DNA of 64,000 nucleotides from positions 186,001 to 250,000 of the forward strand of contig NZ_JAIUGV010000009.1 in assembly GCF_020164745.1 (NCBI RefSeq). The letters are read 5' to 3'. The position numbers were made by a program, and so were the translations under genes. The stretch is from Mesorhizobium sp. ES1-4. GTDB taxonomy: Bacteria > Pseudomonadota > Alphaproteobacteria > Rhizobiales > Rhizobiaceae. The notes under the pieces were generated by a model that did no database searches, was not told the origin of the DNA, and saw nothing but the letters and a program-made list of their open reading frames with translations. Positions 50,575 to 58,702 of this stretch are shown one piece after another. Position 1 is the stretch's first letter. Every line of letters begins with the position of its first letter.

Positions 50575-51489
50575 ATGATGCAGGCAGGAATTTTCACCGG
50601 TTATTTCCCCTATGAATTGGAGGAAGCCGCCAGGCGCATCCGCGCGCTCGGTTTCAACACGGTGCAGCTCGACCTGCATTTCAGGGATATCGACCTGTCG
50701 GCCGGGCAGATCACCAGCGACAAGGCGAAAAAGGTCCGCGATACATTCCGCGACCACAATCTGCCGGTTTGCTGTATTTCAGGCTACACCAACATCATCC
50801 ATCCCGACAAAGCCGAGCGCGAAAGGCGCGTGGGCTATCTCAAGGAGATCATCCGCAACGCGCGCGATTTCGGCTCGCCCTATGTGATCTCCGAAACCGG
50901 CACCTACAACACCGAATCCGACTGGGTGCATCATCCCAGGAACAAGACCGAAGAGGGGTTCCAGGAATGCCGCAAGGTGATCTCCGACCTTGCCCATACG
51001 GCCTATGACCACGGCGCGGTGTTCCTGCTCGAAACCTATGTCAATAATGTCGTCGGCTCGGTCGAAGAGACGGTGAAAATGTTCGCGCAGGTCGATCACC
51101 CCGGGCTCGGCCTGTTGATGGACCCGACCAATTATTTCGAGGCGCACAACATCGATCGCATGGACCAGGTGCTGAACCAGGTGTTCGACACGCTGACCGA
51201 CAAGATCAGGATCGCGCACGCCAAGGACGTCAAGCGCTCGGGCGGCGACAAGTCGGAGAAGCACGCCGACATCGGCGACGAGAACGCCCATGAGGGGCTG
51301 ACATTCCGCGGCGTCGGCGAGATCGAACTGCCCGCACCTGGTCTCGGCTCGCTGAACTATGACCTCTACCTTAAGCGGCTCAGCGAGAAGCACCCGAACA
51401 TCCCGGTCATCATCGAGCACCTGACCGAGGACGACGTGCCACGCGCCAAGACATTTCTGGACGGAAAACTCCGCGCCAACGGCCTGTGA
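50575..51489 (+). CDS. TIM-barrel sugar (phosphate) isomerase/epimerase
   Basis: Encodes 304 residues from ATG 50,575 (a second ATG follows at 50,578). It is an AP endonuclease 2-type TIM barrel: AGIFTGYFPYELEEAARRIR, NTVQLDLHFRDIDLS, LPVCCISGYTNIIHPD, YVISETGTYNTESDWVHH, then AVFLLETYVNNVVGS with a metal Glu, GLLMDPTNYFEAHNIDR with a metal Asp, IRIAHAKDVKRS with a metal His and IPVIIEHLTEDDVPRAKTFL with the last Glu. The complete metal set suggests an active isomerase or dehydratase. MocC and IolE are relatives. The substrate is unknown. Confidence 0.88.
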   Translation: MMQAGIFTGYFPYELEEAARRIRALGFNTVQLDLHFRDIDLSAGQITSDKAKKVRDTFRDHNLPVCCISGYTNIIHPDKAERERRVGYLKEIIRNARDFGSPYVISETGTYNTESDWVHHPRNKTEEGFQECRKVISDLAHTAYDHGAVFLLETYVNNVVGSVEETVKMFAQVDHPGLGLLMDPTNYFEAHNIDRMDQVLNQVFDTLTDKIRIAHAKDVKRSGGDKSEKHADIGDENAHEGLTFRGVGEIELPAPGLGSLNYDLYLKRLSEKHPNIPVIIEHLTEDDVPRAKTFLDGKLRANGL

Positions 51490-51507
51490 GGCGAGCGGGA
51501 GACGGCG

Positions 51508-52587
51508 ATGGTGAAGCGCGATTACAGCCTTGTCGGCGAGAGCACCAGGCTTGCGATCGAGACGGGCTTGGCCTCGGCCGAATGGTACCACACTGATGTT
51601 TCCCGCAAGGCGATGAAGGAATTGATGCAGCGCTCCGACGGACCGGCAATCCGCGACACGGTGATCTGGCTCGCCGCGATCCTGGGCTCCGCCGCCGGCA
51701 TTGTCTGGTTCTGGGGTTCGTGGTGGGTCGTGCCGTTCCTGTTCGTCTACGGTGTGCTCTACGGCTCGTCGAGCGACTCGCGCTGGCATGAATGCGGCCA
51801 CGGCACGGCTTTTCGCACGCGCTGGATGAACGACGTCGTCTACCACATCGCCTCCTTCATGCTGATGCGCAATCCCGTGCAATGGCGCTGGAGCCATGCC
51901 CGCCACCACACTGATACCATCATCGTCGGCCGCGACGCCGAGATTGCCGTCATGCGTCCGCCGGATCTGCTGAAGGCGGCGCTGGCCTTCACCGGCATTC
52001 TCGACTTCCGCTATTCGCTGCCGACGCTGGCGCGCCAGGCTTTTGGCACGCTGTCTGACGACGAGAAGAGCTACATACCCGAAATGGAGTGGGCAAAAGC
52101 GGTGACTGCCGCCCGCTGGCATGTCGCGATCTATGTCGCGACGATCGCTCTCGCGATGGCGCTGAGGTCATGGATACCACTGGTGCTGATCGGCCTGCCG
52201 CGCCTCTATGGCACCTGGCACATGGTGACGACCGGCCTGCTGCAGCATATCGGCTTGGCCGACAATGTCGTCGACCACCGGCTCAACACCCGCACCGTCT
52301 ACATGAACCCGATCAGCCGGTTCATCTACTGGAACATGAACTACCACGTCGAACATCATATGTTCCCGATGGTTCCCTACCATGCGCTGCCCAGGCTGCA
52401 TGAACTGATCAAGTATGATCTGCCGAAGCCCAATCCGTCGATGTGGCATGCCTACCGCGAGGTCTGGCCGGTCCTGCTCCGGCAGCTGAAATACGAGGAC
52501 TACTATCTCAAGCGCGAACTGCCGCTGACGGCGAGGCCCTATCGCGGCGAGTTCCACGAGGTCGATATGTCGGCGGCGGCCGAATAG
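51508..52587 (+). CDS. Membrane di-iron desaturase/hydroxylase, MocD-like
   Basis: Encodes 359 residues from ATG 51,508, 18 bp after the isomerase. All three histidine boxes are present: RWHECGHGTAF (HxxxH), WSHARHHTDTI (HxxHH) and NYHVEHHMFPMV (HxxHH). Hydrophobic stretches WLAAILGSAAGIVWFWGSWW and VPFLFVYGVLYG give the membrane topology. MocD of rhizopine catabolism belongs to this class and acts with a Rieske ferredoxin (MocE) and reductase (MocF) in O-demethylation. Here the gene is intact, but the following Rieske gene is destroyed and no reductase is seen, so activity would need an outside electron donor. Confidence 0.88.
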   Translation: MVKRDYSLVGESTRLAIETGLASAEWYHTDVSRKAMKELMQRSDGPAIRDTVIWLAAILGSAAGIVWFWGSWWVVPFLFVYGVLYGSSSDSRWHECGHGTAFRTRWMNDVVYHIASFMLMRNPVQWRWSHARHHTDTIIVGRDAEIAVMRPPDLLKAALAFTGILDFRYSLPTLARQAFGTLSDDEKSYIPEMEWAKAVTAARWHVAIYVATIALAMALRSWIPLVLIGLPRLYGTWHMVTTGLLQHIGLADNVVDHRLNTRTVYMNPISRFIYWNMNYHVEHHMFPMVPYHALPRLHELIKYDLPKPNPSMWHAYREVWPVLLRQLKYEDYYLKRELPLTARPYRGEFHEVDMSAAAE

Positions 52588-52615
52588 CGGTCGCGAATGT
52601 CCGCGGGAGATCGAG

Positions 52616-52824
52616 ATGGCGGATTGGGTTGACGCTTGCGTGGTTGAGATGTGGAGCAAGAGGATGTGGCGGGGGGCTTGTCATGGACGAGATCATCGAA
52701 TGCCCTAAACACAATGGCCGCTTCAACTACAGGACCGGCCAGGCCAAAGGGCGCTTCGGTCTGCGTCGACCTTGCAACCTATCCGGTGAAGGTAGAGGCC
52801 GATAGGGTAATGATCCAGATATGA
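52616..52824 (+). pseudogene. Degraded Rieske [2Fe-2S] ferredoxin, MocE-like
   Basis: Remnants of one gene lie in several frames: ATG 52,616 (GGGAGA upstream) gives MADWVDAC; 52,648-52,668 in a second frame gives DVEQEDV; 52,674-52,751 in a third frame gives GLVMDEIIECPKHNGRFNY with the second Rieske C-x2-H box; after one extra base near 52,752 a further shift gives SVCVDLATYPVKVEADRV and a stop at 52,822. The middle third, with the first cluster ligands, is deleted. No working cluster can form. In moc gene sets this protein passes electrons to MocD, whose gene is intact directly upstream. Confidence 0.85.
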
Positions 52825-52882
52825 AGCGGGGGCACGATCAACCGATCGGCATCGCGACAGCAAGCAACAGAGGGACGTTTCA

Positions 52883-53683
52883 ATGAGCCGGAAGAGACCA
52901 ACCGTTGCCGATTTGCGCGCCATGAAGGGTAAGCGTCAGCTGACCATGCTGCGCGTGCTGACCATCGATGAGGCAGAGGCCGCCGAACGGGCGGGGGTCG
53001 ACATCGTCTCGGTGCCGCCAGAACTGGTGCTCAATCCGCAATATCGCGATGCGGCGCCAAGCCTGTTCACCATGCCGGGCGAGAATTTCTTCGAGATCGG
53101 CACTGCGGATGATTTCCTGCGCTGGGCCTTCCGGCTCTACAAGGCAGGCGCCGACGCGGTTTATTGCAGCGCCGGCTACGCCACCATCAAGCGGATGGCG
53201 GACGACGCCATTCCCGTCATCGGTCACGTCGGCTTGATCCCGTCCCGCGCGACCTGGACCGGAGGCTTCAAGGCAGTCGGCAAGAGTGCCGACACCGCCA
53301 TGCAGATATTCGAGGCGGTGAAGCAGCTGGAGGCGGCCGGCGCGATCGGCGCCGAAATAGAAGTGGTGCCGGTCGAGGTGGCCAAGGCGATCTCGGAGCG
53401 CACTTCGCTTATCATGCTGTCGATGGGCGCGGGCACCGGCTGCGACGCGCAATATCTGTTCGCCGACGATATCCTTGGCCAGAACAGGGGCCACATGCCG
53501 CGCCACTCAAAGGTCTACCGCAACTTTGCCGCCGAGTATGACCGGCTGCAGGCGGAGCGGGTGGCGGCATTCTCCGAATATGTCGCCGACGTCAACAGCG
53601 GCGCCTATCCCGAGGACAGGCACATCGTGCACATGGACCCGGCCGAGCTAAAGCTGTTCCTGGACAAGGTCGGCCGGAGCTAG
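52883..53683 (+). CDS. 3-methyl-2-oxobutanoate hydroxymethyltransferase (PanB) homologue
   Basis: Encodes 266 residues from ATG 52,883. It has the PanB TIM-barrel layout: LRAMKGKRQLTMLRVLTIDE, ERAGVDIVSVPPELVLNPQY, LYKAGADAVYCSAGY, IPVIGHVGLIPSRATWTGGF, GAEIEVVPVEVAKAISE with the catalytic Glu, LIMLSMGAGTGCDAQYLFAD. Several usual PanB residues (for example in the DSLGM box) are altered to SVPPE, so it may use a different ketoacid or aldehyde. No panC is adjacent. Its end overlaps the converging lyase gene by 36 bp. Confidence 0.8.
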   Translation: MSRKRPTVADLRAMKGKRQLTMLRVLTIDEAEAAERAGVDIVSVPPELVLNPQYRDAAPSLFTMPGENFFEIGTADDFLRWAFRLYKAGADAVYCSAGYATIKRMADDAIPVIGHVGLIPSRATWTGGFKAVGKSADTAMQIFEAVKQLEAAGAIGAEIEVVPVEVAKAISERTSLIMLSMGAGTGCDAQYLFADDILGQNRGHMPRHSKVYRNFAAEYDRLQAERVAAFSEYVADVNSGAYPEDRHIVHMDPAELKLFLDKVGRS

Positions 53684-55165
53684 GGCCGGCCGCCAGGCAT
53701 TGCCCGCCAGTGCGGCGTGAAGTGCTTCCGCATCGACCCCGAGTGGCCGGTCTTCCTTCAGCGTCGGAACGAGCGCGCGTATCGCAGTGTGGATCGCTGA
53801 TGTGCGTGGCGCCAGCGTCAACGCTTCGCGCAGGTCGACGGCTTGGGCTGCGGCCATCAGCTCGAAGGCGATCAGCCGCCTCCACAGCGCGATTATCGCA
53901 GCGCATTTAGACACTGTCAGGGGTGTCTGCGTGGCATGATCCTCGACGCCCTCGGAAACCGGCAGGAAGTCGAGCATCACCGGATTGGCCTTGTGGCGGA
54001 TGGCGGCCAGGATCGATGTCGCGGTCTTCTGCAGCGGCACGAAGCCGGCCGACGCGCCTCCGACCGGCGACAGATATTTCGGCAAGCCATTGCGGCCCGA
54101 GCCGGTGAGCTGGATGAAGCGGGCAGCGCTGGCAGCCGCACATTGAGCGATTGCCAGGCTTAGCGCCTCGAAGGCGAGCGAGAGCGCCGCGGTGTGGAAG
54201 TTGCCGGTCGACATCACCACGCCGTCGTCGGCCAGAACCAGCGGGTTGTCGGCGGCGGCGTTGAGTTCGATCTCGACGGCACGTTTTGCCTGACCGATCG
54301 CCTCGATCAGTGCGCCATGGATCGAGGGCATGCAGCGGATCGACAGCGGATCTTGTATTGTGGTGGGCCTCGGCGCTTCGTCGCGGGCGAGAAGATCGTG
54401 CAGCGCCTTGGCGGCCTCCTGTTGGCCGGCGGCGGGCCGCGCCATGTGCAGGCGCGGATCGAGGATGGTGGGGTTGGCGCCAATGCCTTCCATGGTCAGC
54501 GCGCCGGCCTGCTGTTGCTGGGCTAGCGCGGACAGCGCATCGATCACCACGAGCGCGCCGCCGCCGGCGGATACCGCGGATGCGTTGATCAGCGACAGCC
54601 CGTCCTTGGGCGCCAGGCCGATGGGGCCGAGGCGGGCCATCATCAGCGCCTTGACTGCCGGCATGCGCCTTCCCTGATAATCGGCTTCGCCTTCGCCGAT
54701 CAGCAGGCGGGCGATCGCGGTCATCAACACCAGGTCGCCGGCGCCGATCGAGCCGAGCGACGGCATCACCGGATGGACGCCGGCATTGAGGACGTCGACC
54801 AGGGCGACGAACACGGCGGGTGAGAGGCCGGAGCCGCCGGCCGACAGCATTGTCAGGCGGGCGAGCATGGTTGCCCGCACGGCCTCGACCGGCAGCGCTT
54901 CGCCGACCGCGCCGCTGCGGCCCTCCAGCAACTGCCGCTGGAAGGCGCTGGCGTCACCCTCGACCGATGTGCCGAGATTGGCGCCGAGACCGGTGTTCAG
55001 GCCATAGATCTGCTGACCGGAAGCGGCGGCCTGGTCGAGCACCTTTCGCGCCTTCTCCAGCCTGCCGAGGACACCGGGTCCGATCTCCACCTTGCGCGCT
55101 TCGCGGGCGACGGTCGCGACATCGCCGACACCGACGCCGGCCCCGGTGAGGACGAGCGCGCTCAT
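53648..55165 (-). CDS. HAL/PAL-family aromatic amino acid lyase homologue lacking the MIO serine
   Basis: Encodes 505 residues from ATG 55,165. The family fold is clear: QQIYGLNTGLGANLGT (Tyr54 of the active site), LLEGRSGAVGEALPVEAV, DGLSLINASAVSAGGGALVV, QDPLSIRCMPSIHGALIEAI, ELNAAADNPLVLADDG, SAARFIQLTGSGRNGLP and EGVEDHATQTPLTV. The triad that cyclises to the MIO cofactor, normally Ala-Ser-Gly in GSxGASGDL, reads GSIGAGDL at residues 138-145, so no serine is available. Classical ammonia-lyase chemistry is therefore doubtful. It is second in an operon with an ornithine cyclodeaminase-like gene (four-base overlap). Confidence 0.85.
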   Translation of the reverse strand: MSALVLTGAGVGVGDVATVAREARKVEIGPGVLGRLEKARKVLDQAAASGQQIYGLNTGLGANLGTSVEGDASAFQRQLLEGRSGAVGEALPVEAVRATMLARLTMLSAGGSGLSPAVFVALVDVLNAGVHPVMPSLGSIGAGDLVLMTAIARLLIGEGEADYQGRRMPAVKALMMARLGPIGLAPKDGLSLINASAVSAGGGALVVIDALSALAQQQQAGALTMEGIGANPTILDPRLHMARPAAGQQEAAKALHDLLARDEAPRPTTIQDPLSIRCMPSIHGALIEAIGQAKRAVEIELNAAADNPLVLADDGVVMSTGNFHTAALSLAFEALSLAIAQCAAASAARFIQLTGSGRNGLPKYLSPVGGASAGFVPLQKTATSILAAIRHKANPVMLDFLPVSEGVEDHATQTPLTVSKCAAIIALWRRLIAFELMAAAQAVDLREALTLAPRTSAIHTAIRALVPTLKEDRPLGVDAEALHAALAGNAWRPALAPADLVQEQL

Positions 55166-56163
55166 GCGAAGCGCAGCCTCTGGCCGATGCCTTGCGCCTG
55201 TGCCTTGGCCAGCATCGCCTTGCCCAGAGCGATGTCGGACAGCGACAGGCCGCGATGCCAGAACAGGATTGTCTCGTCGTCGCTTTCGCGACCCGGCTTG
55301 AGGCCAGCGGCGATCTGGCCGAGCTCGGCATGCAGCGTCTCTTCGCTGAGCCGCCCGGTCTCGACATGGGCGCGCAGCGAGCCGAACTTGCCGCCTTTGC
55401 ACTGCCCCCAGTCGTCGACCACCATCTTCTGCATGATGTCGGTCAGCGACAGCTCCACCGCGCTCATCGTGCCATAGGGGACGACCAGCGCGCCCCGCTT
55501 GATCCATTCCGTCTTGAGCAGTGGTTGCGGTTCGGGCAGGCGCGAAGCTTCGATGACGATGTCGGCGCCTTCGACGCAGCTTTGCCAGTCGGCCACCGCC
55601 CTGACCGGCTTGCTGAGATCGGCGGAGAGTTTCGCTGCAAATCCGTCGCGGCTTTCGGGCCGGCGCGAATGGACGCGGATCTCGTCGAAGTCGAAGAGAT
55701 GGTCAAGCAGGCGCACGTTCCAGTAGGCGGTGCCGCGCGCGCCGATATGGGCCAGCACCTTCGAATTCCTGCGCGCCAGATGTTTGGCGCCGATGGCGGT
55801 GACGGCGCCGGTGCGCATGTCGGTGATGACGGTGGCGTCGAGAATGGCGCGCGGCGTACCGGTGCGCGGGTCGAACAGATTGAGGATGGCGAACTCGGAA
55901 GGCAGCCCTTGCAGATAGTTGTCGACATAGTCGCCGACGATCTTCACGCCCGCCGCATCGAGTGGCGCCACATAGCCGCGCAGCACGTTGAAATGGCCGT
56001 GGAAGGACGGGTCGGGCTCCAGGTGGACGCGCGGCTCGATCACCGTCTGGCCCTTGCCTTGCGCCACGAGCCCGGCCTCGACCGCGCCGATGATTTCTCC
56101 ATCGGTCATGGCAAGGGCTTCGATGTCGAGGGCATTGAGGTAGTCGATATAGATAGGCTTCAT
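55162..56163 (-). CDS. Ornithine cyclodeaminase/mu-crystallin family protein
   Basis: Encodes 333 residues from ATG 56,163. The NAD-binding part shows VITDMRTGAVTAIGAKHLAR, VLAHIGARGTAYWNVRLLDH and DEIRVHSRRPESRDGFAAKL; the N-terminal substrate region reads EPRVHLEPDPSFHGHFNVLR, and later ADIVIEASRLPEPQPLL. Family members are ornithine cyclodeaminases, ketimine or pyrroline-2-carboxylate reductases, and alanine dehydrogenases. With the aconitase X genes nearby, a pyrroline-2-carboxylate reductase is possible. It is coupled to the downstream lyase homologue by a four-base overlap, so the two probably act in one pathway. The substrate is not determined. Confidence 0.87.
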   Translation of the reverse strand: MKPIYIDYLNALDIEALAMTDGEIIGAVEAGLVAQGKGQTVIEPRVHLEPDPSFHGHFNVLRGYVAPLDAAGVKIVGDYVDNYLQGLPSEFAILNLFDPRTGTPRAILDATVITDMRTGAVTAIGAKHLARRNSKVLAHIGARGTAYWNVRLLDHLFDFDEIRVHSRRPESRDGFAAKLSADLSKPVRAVADWQSCVEGADIVIEASRLPEPQPLLKTEWIKRGALVVPYGTMSAVELSLTDIMQKMVVDDWGQCKGGKFGSLRAHVETGRLSEETLHAELGQIAAGLKPGRESDDETILFWHRGLSLSDIALGKAMLAKAQAQGIGQRLRFA

Positions 56164-56520
56164 GCGTGCATGGTTCCTCGGAGTCCCCGTTCACTCCATA
56201 ACAGGCAAACAGGCGGCACGAAAGTTTGTTGGATAATCTATGGGCTGAGCCAGCCGAATGCTGTTCAAACCGGGCGAAAGTTCCGCCGCGTTGCCTTGCC
56301 TTGAAGCGGAGCTTTCGCCGGTGCGCCAATCAGCGAAACGGATCACCAAAAGTGCTGGATTTTCCGGATATTGCGCCAGTTTCGGCAATCATTCCGGCCA
56401 CCCGTCGAATATCGTCGCGAGCATGGATTGTTGAACGCGGATTCATTTGACGAAGCGACGCTGAGCCGATTAGCTTTCCGTCCCAGGGGTGGCAGGGCTG
56501 CCACCGGGGTAAGACGGACA
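56164..56520. other. Divergent intergenic region
   Basis: These 357 bp lie between the minus-strand cyclodeaminase operon and the plus-strand sugar importer operon, so they must hold two promoters. A TTGGATAAT stretch near 56,230 could be part of a -10 region. I see no clear operator, RNA or ORF with a ribosome site. Confidence 0.4.
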
Positions 56521-57507
56521 ATGAACGCAATCGGTCGGCCGAGTCTCAGGAGTCTGAACCAGGAAGGCATTGTCTTTGCCATCGCGGTGGTTCTGTTCGT
56601 CGCCGCGGCGATCGGCCTGCCCGGCTTCATCGATCCCAACAACCTCGTCGCCATCGTGCGCTCGGTGTCGGTGCTCGGCATATTGGCGCTCGGCATGGCC
56701 GTGGTCATCATCGGGCGGGGCATCGACTTGTCGGCCGTGGCGATCATGGCGATGTCGGTCGCCTGGTACCTGCAACTGCTCAACACCGGAACACCGGATG
56801 GGCTGGCCTTCGCCTATGTGCTGGCCGGCGTGCTCGCCATCGGGCTGCTCAACGGCTTTCTCGTCGCCTACGCCGATGTGCCGGCGATCTTCGTCACGCT
56901 GGCGACCGGTTCCTTCGTGTTCGGCTATGTCCGTTCGCAATTGATCACGCAGGATGCCGTGCCGGTCCCACAGGGTCACTGGGTGGAACTGCTCGGCGGC
57001 CTGCGCTTCCTCGACATCCCGATCGAGGTGTTCGTCTTCGCGGGGCTCGCCTTCCTGTTCTTCCTGTTCCTGCGCTACACCAAATGGGGCCGCTATATCT
57101 ATTTCGCCGGCGACAATCCGGTCGCGGCGCGCAACATCGGCATTCCGGTGCGGCCGATGCTGGTGCTGCGCTATGTGCTCTCTGCTTTCGTGGCGCTGAT
57201 CGCAGGCCTGCTGACGGCGGCCAGCCTGCATTCGATCAACACCCGGATCGTCAATTCAACGCTGCTCTATGACATCGTGCTGGTGGCGGTGATCGGCGGC
57301 ATCGGGTTGTCGGGCGGGCGAGGGGGGGTGCGCAACGTGCTGGTCGGAGCGGCTCTGATCGGCATCCTGCTCAACGCCATGACCATCATCGACATCCCGC
57401 TGCTCTACCAGAACCTGATCAAGGCGGCGATCCTGCTCGGCGCCATCATCGTCGACGGCATCATCAATCCGCGCGACGAACAGACTGCACAGCAGGGCGA
57501 CATTTAG
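56521..57507 (+). CDS. Sugar ABC transporter permease (RbsC-like), first
   Basis: Encodes 328 residues from ATG 56,521, chosen because the upstream extension is not protein-like. It has the RbsC/XylH-type layout: SVLGILALGMAVVIIGRGID, LSAVAIMAMSVAWYL, GLLNGFLVAYADVPAIFVTL, then WGRYIYFAGDNPVAARNIGI and VAVIGGIGLSGGRGGVRNV. About nine helices. It pairs with the second, fused permease as a heterodimer in the importer. It ends at a perfect hairpin and precedes the binding-protein gene. Confidence 0.9.
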   Translation: MNAIGRPSLRSLNQEGIVFAIAVVLFVAAAIGLPGFIDPNNLVAIVRSVSVLGILALGMAVVIIGRGIDLSAVAIMAMSVAWYLQLLNTGTPDGLAFAYVLAGVLAIGLLNGFLVAYADVPAIFVTLATGSFVFGYVRSQLITQDAVPVPQGHWVELLGGLRFLDIPIEVFVFAGLAFLFFLFLRYTKWGRYIYFAGDNPVAARNIGIPVRPMLVLRYVLSAFVALIAGLLTAASLHSINTRIVNSTLLYDIVLVAVIGGIGLSGGRGGVRNVLVGAALIGILLNAMTIIDIPLLYQNLIKAAILLGAIIVDGIINPRDEQTAQQGDI

Positions 57508-57532
57508 AGCAGATGGGCTGGCCCATCTGCTC
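57507..57532 (+). terminator. Perfect 12-bp hairpin directly after the permease stop
   Basis: GAGCAGATGGGC and GCCCATCTGCTC pair across TG, starting on the last base of the TAG stop. There is no T-tract. It sits in front of the binding-protein gene and probably stabilises processed ends or attenuates read-through. Confidence 0.7.
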
Positions 57533-57593
57533 GGGGTACCCGGTGGGATCAAGACGATCTTCCGGCAATGAAAACCGAACCAGAGGATGAGAC

Positions 57594-58619
57594 ATGAAAC
57601 CGATCAGAACACTCATGGCGGCGGCCACAGCCCTTGCTGTCACCGCCTTCGTGGCGCCGACTTTCGCTGCTGACGATCCAGGCCCCGCTGCCTATGCACA
57701 AGCGCTGAAAGGCAAGCGCGTCATGCTGGTGCCACTGGCGATGGGCTTCGACCTGGCACAGGGTTGGGCGCATTATCTGAAGAAGGAGGTCGACGCATGG
57801 GGCGGCACGTTCGAGACGCGCGATCCGAACTGGGTCGTCGATGCCGGCGCGCAGGCGATCACCGACGCCATCTCGTCGGATACCAGGCCTGATGTGCTGA
57901 TCATCCATGCACCGGACCTCAACTCCTATTCCAAGCTGATGAAGAAAGCGCAGGCCGCCGGCACCTATGTGATACTCGTCGACAATCCGGCCAACTTCCC
58001 CGCCGACGCTTTCGTCGGCAGCGACTGGGACCGGCTCGGCCAACTCGAGGCGGAAGCGGCGATCAAGGGCTGCGGCGAGAACTCGTCCAAGAAAATCGGG
58101 CTGGTGCAGGGCGACCAAGCCAACTCTTCCAGCCTTTATCAATATGCCGGCATCATGAAGGTGCTGGACAAGCATCCCGACTTCAAGGTCGTGGCCAAGC
58201 CCGACTCCAACTGGGACGCGACGACCTCGCGCAATGTGACGACGACGATGCTGCAGCAGAACCCGGACATCTGCTCGATCATCGATTTCTGGGACGGTGA
58301 CGCCACCGGCGCATCGGCCGCGATCCGCGACGCCAAGCTCGACGGCAAGGTGTTCCTGGTCACCACCGGCGGCGGCGAAAAGGCGGCCGATTGCGACAAG
58401 CTGCAGGACGGCACCTATGGCGCCGTGGTGATGACCGATCTCGCCCGCCAGTCGGGCGACATGAACGCCATCATCAAGTTCCTGCTGCAGAGTGGCCAGC
58501 CGGCCGGTACCTCGCACACCTACATCTACACGCTGGAGAAGGCGACGACCAAGGCCGACCTCAAGCCCGAGAGCTGCTGGGATTTGAAGGCGCTGCAGGC
58601 CGAGGCGGCGGCGAAGTAG
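57594..58619 (+). CDS. Sugar ABC transporter periplasmic binding protein
   Basis: Encodes 341 residues from ATG 57,594 (GAGGATGAG upstream). Signal peptide TLMAAATALAVTAFVAPTFA, cleaved at FAA. The mature fold is a RbsB-type periplasmic sugar-binding protein: KGKRVMLVPLAMGFDLAQGW, DAISSDTRPDVLIIHAPDLN, AGTYVILVDNPANFPADAFV, GSDWDRLGQLEAEAAIKGCG, ICSIIDFWDGDATGASAAIR. A Cys pair (GCGEN and NPDICS) may form a disulfide. MocB of rhizopine systems belongs to this class, but the ligand here is unknown. Confidence 0.9.
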   Translation: MKPIRTLMAAATALAVTAFVAPTFAADDPGPAAYAQALKGKRVMLVPLAMGFDLAQGWAHYLKKEVDAWGGTFETRDPNWVVDAGAQAITDAISSDTRPDVLIIHAPDLNSYSKLMKKAQAAGTYVILVDNPANFPADAFVGSDWDRLGQLEAEAAIKGCGENSSKKIGLVQGDQANSSSLYQYAGIMKVLDKHPDFKVVAKPDSNWDATTSRNVTTTMLQQNPDICSIIDFWDGDATGASAAIRDAKLDGKVFLVTTGGGEKAADCDKLQDGTYGAVVMTDLARQSGDMNAIIKFLLQSGQPAGTSHTYIYTLEKATTKADLKPESCWDLKALQAEAAAK

Positions 58620-58645
58620 GTCGATCGTCTCCTGTAGGTGTCAAC

Positions 58646-58672
58646 GAGGTGGCCGGATTGCCCGGCCACCTC
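58646..58672 (+). terminator. 11-bp hairpin after the binding-protein gene
   Basis: GAGGTGGCCGG and CCGGCCACCTC pair over ATTGC, 26 bp after the stop. It has the same placement as the hairpin at 44,746-44,774 and is likely to favour the binding-protein mRNA over the rest of the operon. Confidence 0.7.
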
Positions 58673-58702
58673 TTCGCTTGTTTCTCTTGCAGCAGTGACC
58701 TG

